DNA of 21,492 nucleotides from a virus, in the IMG/VR virus record IMGVR_UViG_3300044695_005910, positions 1 to 21,492 of that record; one strand, written 5' to 3'. Shown piece after piece: positions 15,756 to 20,568 of this stretch. Position 1 is the stretch's first letter. The number at the start of each line of letters is the position of its first letter. The notes below the pieces were generated by a model. The model made no database searches and was not told the origin of the DNA. It worked only from the letters and a program-made list of their open reading frames with translations. A program made the translations under genes and the position numbers.

Positions 15756-16145
15756 ATGACCACGCATCTACGCTACAACACCCAAACCCGCACCGAAACC
15801 GACGAGACGGTCATCGCAACGCTCGTCCGCAAGGGGTGGGAAGTGTTCACGCCAGATCCAGTGGTGGAGGTTCCGCCACTTTTGACGGCAGAGCAGGCCG
15901 TGTCTGCCTACTTCTCGCCCTACCAGACGCTCGCTTTGCAAAGATTTGAAATGGCCCTGCTCCAAGCAGGAAAGCCCCTCGGCCCGAAGATGTCGGCCTG
16001 TAAGCAGTGGCTGGAGTCTGTCATGCTTGGCTGGGCCATGAATCCAACATTCGCGCCTGCGGCCAGCTTTGGAAGCCCTGCGGGTGGCGTGACGTTTGAG
16101 CAGGCCAGTGCGGAAGCCGTCGCGGATTTGTCCTCAAACCCTTGA
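15756..16145 (+). CDS. Hypothetical protein at the end of the adhesin cassette, 129 aa
   Basis: This soluble, mixed alpha/beta protein starts 2 bases after the lectin gene stop. The N-terminus (THLRYNTQTRTETDETVIATLVRKGWEVF) is a short strand-helix-strand unit. Residues 45-90 are helical (LTAEQAVSAYFSPYQTLALQRFEMALL). The position after fibre and lectin genes would suit a fibre-assembly chaperone or a minor virion protein, but no motif shows this. Its stop codon overlaps the -35-like element of the candidate promoter before the lysis genes. I do not recognise the family. Confidence 0.65.
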   Translation: MTTHLRYNTQTRTETDETVIATLVRKGWEVFTPDPVVEVPPLLTAEQAVSAYFSPYQTLALQRFEMALLQAGKPLGPKMSACKQWLESVMLGWAMNPTFAPAASFGSPAGGVTFEQASAEAVADLSSNP

Positions 16146-16170
16146 CCCCCATCCGGCGTGCGGGTGTAGT
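16142..16170 (+). promoter_or_regulatory. Candidate late promoter upstream of the lysis cassette
   Basis: TTGACC (16142-16147), 17 bases, then TGTAGT (16165-16170) followed by CAAA. This matches the layout before the tailspike gene (TTGCGC, 17 bases, TTTAGT, CAAA). It sits in the 31-base gap before the lipoprotein gene. The resemblance of two sites is weak statistical evidence. Confidence 0.35.
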
Positions 16171-16176
16171 CAAAAC

Positions 16177-16314
16177 ATGCGCCTCTTTCTAATCATCGCC
16201 GCCTTTGCGCTGACAGGCTGCGCGAATCTTTCGGAAGTCCGCTTTGGCTGGGACTACGCCAAAAACACTTTGCACGTTTCTGTGCCTCTTCAAAAACCAA
16301 CCTCGTCCAAATAA
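16177..16314 (+). CDS. Small phage lipoprotein, possible outer-membrane spanin-type lysis protein
   Basis: The ATG at 16177 opens a 45-residue protein with a complete lipoprotein signal: MRLFLIIAAFALTGC, with lipobox L-T-G-C and the lipidated cysteine at position 15. The mature part is only about 31 residues (ANLSEVRFGWDYAKNTLHVS, then a Pro-containing basic tail). It lies directly before a membrane protein and an endolysin, so it may be an outer-membrane lysis factor similar to an o-spanin. No inner-membrane partner of the classical i-spanin kind is visible. The lipoprotein assignment is firm; the lysis role is inferred from position. The gene has no clear Shine-Dalgarno sequence. Confidence 0.7.
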   Translation: MRLFLIIAAFALTGCANLSEVRFGWDYAKNTLHVSVPLQKPTSSK

Positions 16315-16315
16315 C

Positions 16316-16486
16316 ATGATCGACTACATCCTCGCCCGCCTCAAAGAACCTTCCACCTATGCCGGAGCGGCCACCTTGCTGGCTCTCGTCGGCTGGAAAC
16401 TTTCGCCGGAGTTGATGGGCGCGATTGCCTCCGCTGGCATCGCCGTCATCGCTCTTATCGAAATCGTTCGCCGCGAAAAGCAGTGA
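16316..16486 (+). CDS. Putative holin, 56 aa
   Basis: Short protein MIDYILARLKEPSTYAGAATL... with two hydrophobic stretches, at about 15-28 and 34-49, and a basic tail (IVRREKQ). The pattern 'RLKEPSTYAG' followed by two membrane helices is common in small phage membrane proteins encoded next to endolysins. It lies 1 base after the lipoprotein gene and overlaps the endolysin start (GTGA), so the three are translationally linked. The likely role is timed permeabilisation of the inner membrane to release the signal-less endolysin. Family recognition is from pattern memory only. Confidence 0.7.
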   Translation: MIDYILARLKEPSTYAGAATLLALVGWKLSPELMGAIASAGIAVIALIEIVRREKQ

Positions 16487-16911
16487 GCAACGAACAAAAG
16501 TTCCAGCGGGTTCTTGACCGCTGGGGCGTGAAGCATTTTAGCGCCCGCGAGTTCTTTTACCGCGGAGCCAGCGACGAGAAACTCAACCTCAACACCGACC
16601 CTCCGGCGGAACTGTGGCCGAACATGGAGCGCACCGCCAAGGTGCTGGACGAGGCCCGCAAGCGACTGGGCGCGTCGATCCGTATCACCAGCGCGTATCG
16701 TTCACCGGCCTACAACAAGCGCATCGGCGGCGTGTCGAATTCGACCCATGTGCGCTTCAACGCGACCGATCTGGTGACGGCGCAACCGGCCTCACTTTAT
16801 CTCGTCCTGCTCGACCTCCGGCGGGAGGGGATGTTCAAGGGCGGGCTGGGGCTGTATCGCTCGTTCGTCCATCTGGACACCCGCGGAAATAATGCTACTT
16901 GGAGAGGATAG
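16483..16911 (+). CDS. Endolysin: peptidase M15-type peptidoglycan hydrolase
   Basis: The 142-residue product matches the M15A peptidase fold used by phage endolysins. It shows the opening segment VKHFSAREFF (17-25), the core ITSAYRSPAYNKRIGG (68-83), then STHVRFNATDL with presumed zinc ligands H89 and D96, and FVHLDTRG with H130 as the third ligand. These enzymes cleave peptide bonds in peptidoglycan stem peptides. There is no signal peptide, which fits release through a holin. The GTG start is chosen because it overlaps the holin stop (GTGA) and the protein N-terminus is complete for the family. It completes the lipoprotein, holin and endolysin cassette. The final 20 bases overlap the nuclease gene. 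Confidence 0.88.
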   Translation: MSNEQKFQRVLDRWGVKHFSAREFFYRGASDEKLNLNTDPPAELWPNMERTAKVLDEARKRLGASIRITSAYRSPAYNKRIGGVSNSTHVRFNATDLVTAQPASLYLVLLDLRREGMFKGGLGLYRSFVHLDTRGNNATWRG

Positions 16912-17413
16912 AGCCGCGTCTTACTTGTTCGACGTAGGCGAGTTTGAATCCTCGCCGGATGTCAACGACGACGCACCGCGCAACTGCGAGTCCGGCAGTA
17001 TAGCCGAAGCCGAATTTCTTGTGCGGGCGCAGCGCAACGGATGGCACTGCTACGGTCCGTTTGGTCACGCGACCAAAGCCGACGTCATTGTCTTTCGGCC
17101 ATTTGGTAGGCCGGTGACGGTGCAAGTCAAAAAAGGAGTGTATCAAGACAAGGGAAGCGGCAGTTGGAAATTCATAGCTGGATCTGGCAAGCCATCCTGT
17201 GCCGCGAATCCCAAGGACTACGGAAAACGCTATACTCGATACCAGCGCGGTGAGTTTGATGTGCTGGCTATGTGGGTGCAGGAAAAAGAGTGCTTTGTTT
17301 TTTGGACGCTCAATGAATTGGTCGAGCGCGGGACTTCCTGCGTTTATTGGTATGCGGGCAACGCTTGTAACAACTGGCAAGTTGTTGACGAAATGGCCGA
17401 GCGGCCTATTTGA
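16892..17413 (+). CDS. PD-(D/E)XK endonuclease, I-Ssp6803I-like
   Basis: This 173-residue protein has a PD-(D/E)XK core: GSIAEAEFLVRAQRNGW (35-51, with E39 as the likely helix Glu), KADVIVF (D64) and VTVQVKKG (Q78, K80). The D-x13-Q-x-K form, with Gln in place of the usual acid, is the arrangement known from the cyanobacterial intron endonuclease I-Ssp6803I and its Pfam relatives (PDDEXK_5). A later RYQRGEFDVLAMWV segment (116-129) also fits that family. It probably cuts DNA, perhaps as a free-standing homing-type enzyme. The coding DNA is less GC-rich than the lysis genes before it. It starts inside the endolysin gene and its 3' end overlaps the convergent integrase by 8 bases. Confidence 0.7.
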   Translation: MLLGEDRAASYLFDVGEFESSPDVNDDAPRNCESGSIAEAEFLVRAQRNGWHCYGPFGHATKADVIVFRPFGRPVTVQVKKGVYQDKGSGSWKFIAGSGKPSCAANPKDYGKRYTRYQRGEFDVLAMWVQEKECFVFWTLNELVERGTSCVYWYAGNACNNWQVVDEMAERPI

Positions 17414-18551
17414 TCTGTTGTTGCAGCGACTCCAGCGCCTTGCTCATCGTAGCCAACGAGGCATGCGTGTAGCGGTTGGACATCTCGACTGTATCGTGGT
17501 CGCAGATCATCTGCCGCACCTTCTGGTCAACGCCCGCGTCTACCAATAGCGAATTGGTCGTATGCCGCCACGAATGGAAAGTCGCATCCACGACCCCGCG
17601 GCCTTTGCCGGTAGCCTTCTGACGCGACCGGACGATGCCAGCCTTGTCCAAGATGCGGGAGAACTGACCGCTGGCTACTGACACCGTCAGCTTGTGCAGG
17701 CGCGGCGTGATAGGGCCGGTGCCTTGCAGGCTGGCCAGTTCCCCGATAAGCGGGACGGCAACTACTTTGCCCTTGCGAGACTTCTTTTGCGGGACAAAGC
17801 GCAAGACGCCGCCGTCGATCTCTTCGTGGAAGCGGTTGCAGGCGTCCCACAGCCGCATGCCGTAGTAGAGTCCGAAGAGGCAGGCGACCCGCCATTCCTC
17901 GTCCACGATGGCGAGGATGCGCCCGATCTCGTCCGGCGTGAACGACCGGCGCTTGGCGGCGTCGGTGCGGCTAATCGTCAGCAGTTCCGCGGGGTTGACG
18001 TCGATCTGGCGTAAGAGAACGGCCCGCCGGAAGACTGACCGGATTGTGGCGATAATGAGCGCACCAGTGTTATCCGAATAACCCTTGTCCTTGAGGTCGC
18101 GGAAGAAGGCGCTGATGTCGTCGGGCGTGATGTCGCGCAGATCGTGGCTGACCCGCACGCCGAGCCAGCGGGCGAAGTGGGCGATGTCGGTGCGGTATTT
18201 GTCGATGGTCTTGGGCTTGGCCGTCGTCTTGGCCTCGACCCAACTTTCCGCGGCCTTTGTCCAAGTGACCGCCTTGCGCGGGCTGGCGACGTTGGCCAGC
18301 CGCATGAGGCTATCGACGCGATGGGCATACCATTGTGCCGTCGGCTTGACCGAACGAAGCTCCCGCGCCGTCCGCTCCATGTCGTCGGCAAAAGCCTTGG
18401 CTGTGCGTTTAGGGGTTGTTTTGTGCGGTAGCTTGGTGCTACGCATGGTGAGTCGCCAAAAGCCGCCAGACGGGCTTTCCGGCGCAGCAACCCACACTCT
18501 CATGCGGGCTATCCAGTAAGGTGACTTGGGGAGGGTGGTAAGCGATGCCAT
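17406..18551 (-). CDS. int: Tyrosine-family site-specific integrase
   Basis: The 381-residue protein has an N-terminal basic arm-binding region, a SAM-like core-binding domain at about 95-185 (WTKAAESWVEAKTTAKPKTI, YSDNTGALIIATIRSVFRRA) and a catalytic domain at about 200-375. The active-site residues are visible: R233 (YYGMRLWDA), a Lys in the KKSRKGKVVAVPL hairpin (256-257), H326 and R329 (FHSWRHT), H352 (CDHDTVEMSNRY) and the nucleophile Y361. This is the full set for strand exchange between attP and attB. It is the only minus-strand gene, lying convergent to the nuclease and divergent from the early genes. The repeat-rich gap upstream (18552-18779) probably holds its promoter and possibly arm-type sites. 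No recombination directionality factor is recognised. Confidence 0.93.
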   Translation of the reverse strand: MASLTTLPKSPYWIARMRVWVAAPESPSGGFWRLTMRSTKLPHKTTPKRTAKAFADDMERTARELRSVKPTAQWYAHRVDSLMRLANVASPRKAVTWTKAAESWVEAKTTAKPKTIDKYRTDIAHFARWLGVRVSHDLRDITPDDISAFFRDLKDKGYSDNTGALIIATIRSVFRRAVLLRQIDVNPAELLTISRTDAAKRRSFTPDEIGRILAIVDEEWRVACLFGLYYGMRLWDACNRFHEEIDGGVLRFVPQKKSRKGKVVAVPLIGELASLQGTGPITPRLHKLTVSVASGQFSRILDKAGIVRSRQKATGKGRGVVDATFHSWRHTTNSLLVDAGVDQKVRQMICDHDTVEMSNRYTHASLATMSKALESLQQQIK

Positions 18552-18779
18552 AACGAAGTGAAAATTAGCACTATTTGTTATGCAATGAAATACCTAAAAT
18601 GTATGCAAAATTGTCACGCTTTACTCTGTAACAGAAGGGAAATGACCAGTTATGGGTTCAAGTGAATCGGGCCTGTTTTACTCTGTTAAATGATCGCGGA
18701 AGGCCGGAGTTAGCACAGTGAGTTAGCACACGTTTTAGATATTGCAGGCTCTTTAGAACTGGTTTTGACTATACCAGTC
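18552..18779. promoter_or_regulatory. Intergenic control region between integrase and early genes, with short repeats
   Basis: This is the longest gene-free stretch in the window (228 bases) and is AT-richer than its surroundings. It contains TTAGCAC three times (18565-18571, 18710-18716, 18723-18729); the last two lie in an 11-base direct repeat GAGTTAGCACA (18707-18717 and 18720-18730). TTTACTCTGT occurs twice (18620-18629 and 18677-18686) and TATGCAA twice (18579-18585 and 18602-18608). An inverted repeat ACTGGT/ACCAGT (18758-18763 and 18773-18778) ends just before the next start codon. Candidates are integrase arm sites, an attP region, or operators for divergent promoters. I could not identify a convincing promoter pair. 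Confidence 0.55.
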
Positions 18780-18986
18780 ATGCCATACGCAGATCCCGAC
18801 CGGCAGAAGGAATACATGCGGCAACGCTACCGCGACCGCTACGCTGACCCGAAGTTCGCCGCCAAGGAGCGCAAGCGTAAGGCAGCGTTCTACGAGGACA
18901 ACCCCAGCTACAAAGAAAGGCTAATCCGCGGGGTCTACAAGCGGCGGGGCAAGGCGTTTCACAAACGCACGCCTCAAGCCGCGTGA
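18780..18986 (+). CDS. Small highly basic hypothetical phage protein, 68 aa
   Basis: The ATG at 18780 is chosen; an in-frame TTG lies 15 bases upstream. The product, MPYADPDRQKEYMRQRYRDR..., is very rich in Arg, Lys and Tyr and predicted to be helical. It resembles the N-terminal 'Y-x-D-P-x-x-Q-x-x-Y' segment often found in phage DNA-binding or HNH-type proteins, but no HNH, zinc-finger or other catalytic motif follows. Nucleic-acid binding is plausible from charge alone. It is the first gene of the rightward early region, diverging from the integrase, with an inverted repeat directly before its start. No Shine-Dalgarno sequence is visible. Confidence 0.6.
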   Translation: MPYADPDRQKEYMRQRYRDRYADPKFAAKERKRKAAFYEDNPSYKERLIRGVYKRRGKAFHKRTPQAA

Positions 18987-19006
18987 TATTAAAAAGATGA
19001 GACGGG

Positions 19007-19025
19007 TAGGACAGCGAATGTCCTA
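19007..19025 (+). promoter_or_regulatory. Perfect inverted repeat over a start codon
   Basis: TAGGACA (19007-19013), a GCGAA loop and TGTCCTA (19019-19025) form a 7-base-pair hairpin. GGG (19004-19006) and CCC (19028-19030) can extend it past a two-base bulge. The last stem base is the A of the ATG at 19025, so the hairpin could block that start in RNA, or be an operator in DNA. Confidence 0.4.
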
Positions 19026-19288
19026 TGCCCGTCAGTAGTCTCGCGGGTGATATGGAAAACCGCGCTATTGAACTGATATTACAAATCGCACGGAGGGAGG
19101 GTTTTACCCCATCCGAATTGTTGGCCAATGCCATTGACAACTGGCAGACAGTGCATGACAGTTGCCAACATGAAAAACAAAACGACGAAGGACGGGAGGG
19201 CGGCGGATCGTGTCCGCAAGACGCTCTCCTTGCCGCAGGATCTGACGGCCCGCATCCAAGAGGTGGCCGACGACAAGTATGCCGGTGA
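19025..19288 (+). CDS. Doubtful small hypothetical protein overlapping the RHH gene
   Basis: The open frame encodes 87 residues. The first half (MENRAIELILQIARREGFTPSELLANAIDNW, from about residue 10) looks like a real protein with two amphipathic helices. The second half is Gly/Arg/Gln-rich and reads like an out-of-frame translation of the RHH gene that it overlaps by 119 bases. Either a real gene has an unusual overlap, or the first half is the remnant of a regulator broken by a frameshift. The start lies in a hairpin (19007-19025) and has no Shine-Dalgarno sequence. Confidence in a functional product is low. Confidence 0.3.
   Translation: MPVSSLAGDMENRAIELILQIARREGFTPSELLANAIDNWQTVHDSCQHEKQNDEGREGGGSCPQDALLAAGSDGPHPRGGRRQVCR
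19140..19152. promoter_or_regulatory. Imperfect operator palindrome upstream of RHH gene
   Basis: ACTGGCAGACAGT differs by one base from the perfect operator ACTGTCAGACAGT found at 19452-19464 and 19919-19931. Another half-site GACAGT follows at 19157-19162, one helical turn after the GACAGT at 19147-19152. The site lies 18 bases before the RHH start at 19170, as expected for autoregulation. Confidence 0.45.
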
Positions 19289-19388
19289 CTTCACACGGGC
19301 TACCTTGGAAATCTTGGCCACGCGCTATCCCGAAGCGCGGCAGTTCCTGCGCGAGAACACGACCTACAAGCACAGCCGGAAAAAATAA
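19170..19388 (+). CDS. Ribbon-helix-helix (RHH) transcriptional regulator, 72 aa
   Basis: Starting at ATG 19170, the protein has a basic N-terminus (MKNKTTKDGRAADR), then the RHH pattern: a strand VRKTLSLP, a first helix DLTARIQEVADD, and a second helix FTRATLEILATRYP. RHH proteins bind DNA as dimers with the strand in the major groove and usually recognise short palindromes. An in-frame ATG at 19128 would add 14 residues but would put the operator-like sequence 19140-19152 inside the gene. ACTGTC-N-GACAGT sites flank the gene on both sides, so it probably represses itself and the promoter at 19423. A rho-independent terminator follows the stop directly. Repressor function is inferred from fold and context. 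Confidence 0.65.
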   Translation: MKNKTTKDGRAADRVRKTLSLPQDLTARIQEVADDKYAGDFTRATLEILATRYPEARQFLRENTTYKHSRKK

Positions 19389-19389
19389 T

Positions 19390-19417
19390 TTCGGCCCCCC
19401 GAACTTTTTTTATTTTT
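19390..19417 (+). terminator. Rho-independent terminator after the RHH gene
   Basis: TTCGG (19390-19394), a CCCC loop and CCGAA (19399-19403) form a short GC-rich hairpin. After a single C it is followed by seven T, one A and five T (19405-19417). It begins one base after the RHH stop codon and lies just before the next promoter, so it insulates two transcription units. Confidence 0.65.
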
Positions 19418-19422
19418 GCCTA

Positions 19423-19451
19423 TTGACTGTCCGACAGTGTGGGCCTATAAG
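19423..19451 (+). promoter_or_regulatory. Sigma70-like promoter overlapped by operators
   Basis: TTGACT (19423-19428), a 17-base spacer and TATAAG (19446-19451) match the sigma70 consensus well. A perfect palindrome overlaps the -35 element (19426-19438), and a second one starts right after the -10 element (19452-19464). This is the layout of a tightly repressed promoter. It drives the rightward genes beginning at 19496. Confidence 0.7.
19426..19438. promoter_or_regulatory. Operator palindrome ACTGTC-C-GACAGT over the -35 element
   Basis: This is a perfect 6+6 palindrome around one central base, centred at 19432. It overlaps the last three bases of the -35 hexamer. Binding here would block RNA polymerase. 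The likely ligand is one of the two RHH proteins encoded nearby. Confidence 0.6.
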
Positions 19452-19464
19452 ACTGTCAGACAGT
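19452..19464. promoter_or_regulatory. Operator palindrome ACTGTC-A-GACAGT after the -10 element
   Basis: This is a perfect 6+6 palindrome centred at 19458, 26 bases (about two and a half helical turns) from the upstream one. It covers the expected transcription start region. Confidence 0.6.
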
Positions 19465-19495
19465 TGATGAATCAATCGTCTACCACCTACACACA

Positions 19496-19735
19496 ATGAA
19501 CAAAGAAACGACAGCAACGGGCGCGGGGACAACCGCCGCGCAGATCGTGCGTTATGCGTATTCACCACGCTGCACACGCGAGGGAACGATCATCGAAGAA
19601 AACGGCCATCGCGCTCGCGTTCACTGGACACGCGAGTGGTTCGCGCATCGCGGCGACCAAGCGTTTTCGCTCAACGTCAGAACGTGGGTCGCCAAGCAGC
19701 GCCTTACGTTGGTGAACTCAACGGAAGTAGCCTAA
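19496..19735 (+). CDS. Small hypothetical early protein, 79 aa
   Basis: This is the first gene of the operator-controlled unit, starting 45 bases after the -10 element, with no Shine-Dalgarno sequence but an ACACACA-type leader. The N-terminus is Thr/Ala/Gly-rich and probably flexible. Residues about 18-50 (IVRYAYSPRCTREGTIIEENGHRARVHWT) alternate like a small SH3-like or KOW-like beta barrel, and the C-terminus is mixed. No catalytic motif or membrane segment is visible. I do not recognise the family; control by the RHH system suggests an early phage function. Confidence 0.6.
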   Translation: MNKETTATGAGTTAAQIVRYAYSPRCTREGTIIEENGHRARVHWTREWFAHRGDQAFSLNVRTWVAKQRLTLVNSTEVA

Positions 19736-19743
19736 CCACCAAC

Positions 19744-19770
19744 GCGGGTTCCACCCCCGCTTACATTTTA
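19744..19770 (+). terminator. Weak terminator-like hairpin
   Basis: GCGGG (19744-19748) and CCCGC (19756-19760) form a 5-base-pair stem with a 7-base loop, followed by TTACATTTTA. The T-run is interrupted, so it may only attenuate transcription into the next RHH gene. Confidence 0.35.
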
Positions 19771-19774
19771 GCCC

Positions 19775-19951
19775 ATGCCCACCACCGAACCCACCGTCAG
19801 AAAAACCATATCGTTCCCGCGCAGCCTCGCCTTGAGGTTGGCCGCGGATGCGAAGTCCGAGCGCCGCCGGTTTTCGCCGCAAGTGGTCAAAGCCCTTGAG
19901 GACTTTTTTGCGCCCGCAACTGTCAGACAGTCGAAGGGAGGCCAGCGATGA
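19775..19951 (+). CDS. Second small RHH-like DNA-binding protein, 58 aa
   Basis: Starting at ATG 19775, the protein reads MPTTEPTVRKTISFPRSLAL... with a strand TVRKTISFP, helix 1 SLALRLAADAKSE, and helix 2 FSPQVVKALEDFF. This follows the same ribbon-helix-helix pattern as the protein at 19170, with the matching 'RKTxSxP' strand. A short tail follows (APATVRQSKGGQR). The 3' end of the gene contains a perfect operator copy (19919-19931), and the stop overlaps the next start (ATGA). It may be a co-regulator, an anti-repressor-like partner or a paralogue of the first RHH protein. Similarity to that protein is by pattern, not by a computed alignment. Confidence 0.6.
   Translation: MPTTEPTVRKTISFPRSLALRLAADAKSERRRFSPQVVKALEDFFAPATVRQSKGGQR
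19919..19931. promoter_or_regulatory. Operator palindrome inside the second RHH gene
   Basis: ACTGTC-A-GACAGT is identical to the copy at 19452-19464. It lies 17 bases before the start of the next gene (19948) and overlaps the coding sequence of the second RHH protein. No -35/-10 pair is obvious next to it, so it may serve as an auxiliary or roadblock site. Confidence 0.55.
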
Positions 19952-20166
19952 CGCTCGTCGATAAAGCCCGCAACGCCGTCCCGCGCAACGGACGTCATAA
20001 CTACGACCAACTCGTCGAGCCGGTCGCCATCCTGCGGCGCAAGGGGTGGAGCTACGCCGACATCCACTACTGGCTGCTGGAGGAGGGCGAACACATCCAC
20101 CACGACCCCGTCACTTTCGCCTCTGCCATGTCGCAGCGGCTTAAACACAAAGCAAAAACACAATGA
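19948..20166 (+). CDS. Small hypothetical protein with possible helix-turn-helix, 72 aa
   Basis: A strong Shine-Dalgarno sequence (AAGGGAGG, 19934-19941) precedes the ATG that overlaps the second RHH stop. Residues about 24-46 (VEPVAILRRKGWSYADIHYWLLEEG) have the spacing of a helix-turn-helix: a hydrophobic helix, a Gly turn and a second helix. The tail is basic (RLKHKAKTQ), so DNA binding is plausible. It is part of the tightly packed early operon; its stop overlaps the next ATG. The family is not recognised. Confidence 0.6.
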   Translation: MTLVDKARNAVPRNGRHNYDQLVEPVAILRRKGWSYADIHYWLLEEGEHIHHDPVTFASAMSQRLKHKAKTQ

Positions 20167-20345
20167 ACACTGAACCCACCTACAAAGTTCCGCCGTTTAC
20201 GACGATGGAACTCGTCATGCTCCGGTGCGCTATCCGCGAGGATATCTGCCGGTTTTGGAAATGGCGTCACGATGCAACGTGGCGCAACACGATCCGCGCC
20301 TGCGTTTCGTCCTACCGGAAACTCCAGCAACGGGAGGTCGCGTAA
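20163..20345 (+). CDS. Small hypothetical early protein, 60 aa
   Basis: The start overlaps the stop of the previous gene. The protein is helical and basic, with several Trp and Cys residues (MELVMLRCAIREDICRFWKWRHD), and has no membrane segment. The two Cys of the first helix are seven residues apart and do not form a recognisable zinc site. Its stop overlaps the start of the following membrane protein, so four genes in a row (19775-20506) are stop/start overlapped. Confidence 0.6.
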   Translation: MNTEPTYKVPPFTTMELVMLRCAIREDICRFWKWRHDATWRNTIRACVSSYRKLQQREVA

Positions 20346-20506
20346 TGGACTACCTCCTCGTCGCCCTGCTCGCGGCCATGTGGCTCTGCACCGTCGTCGG
20401 CGCGTTTAGCGCCGGTTGGATGACCGGCTGGGACAAGTCCCAAGCCGCGCACAAGTGGAACCGCTGGCTGCTCCGCAAATACGAAAACCGCAGCGTCCGA
20501 TTTTAG
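20345..20506 (+). CDS. Small single-pass membrane protein, 53 aa
   Basis: The start codon shares a base with the preceding stop. Residues 3-25 (YLLVALLAAMWLCTVVGAFSAGW) form one hydrophobic helix, followed by a basic, Trp-containing cytoplasmic-type tail (KWNRWLLRKYENRSVRF). Such proteins occur often among phage early genes, with roles including membrane anchoring and superinfection exclusion; none can be assigned here. The positive-inside rule suggests the C-terminus is in the cytoplasm. Confidence 0.6.
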   Translation: MDYLLVALLAAMWLCTVVGAFSAGWMTGWDKSQAAHKWNRWLLRKYENRSVRF

Positions 20507-20530
20507 GCATGCACCAACCCACAAAACAAA

Positions 20531-20562
20531 ACCCGCCCCCGCAGCATGCCGCGGAGACGGGT
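20531..20562 (+). other. Two-part hairpin in the recT leader
   Basis: ACCCG (20531-20535) pairs with CGGGT (20558-20562), and inside it CCGC (20539-20542) pairs with GCGG (20551-20554) around a loop containing the palindrome GCATGC. There is no T-run, so this is not a terminator. It ends 7 bases before the ATG at 20569 and could affect translation of recT. Confidence 0.3.
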
Positions 20563-20568
20563 CACACA

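Noticed and set aside
17694-18519. Plus-strand frames opposite the integrase
   Set aside because: The minus strand has a full set of tyrosine recombinase catalytic residues; the opposite frames are shadows.
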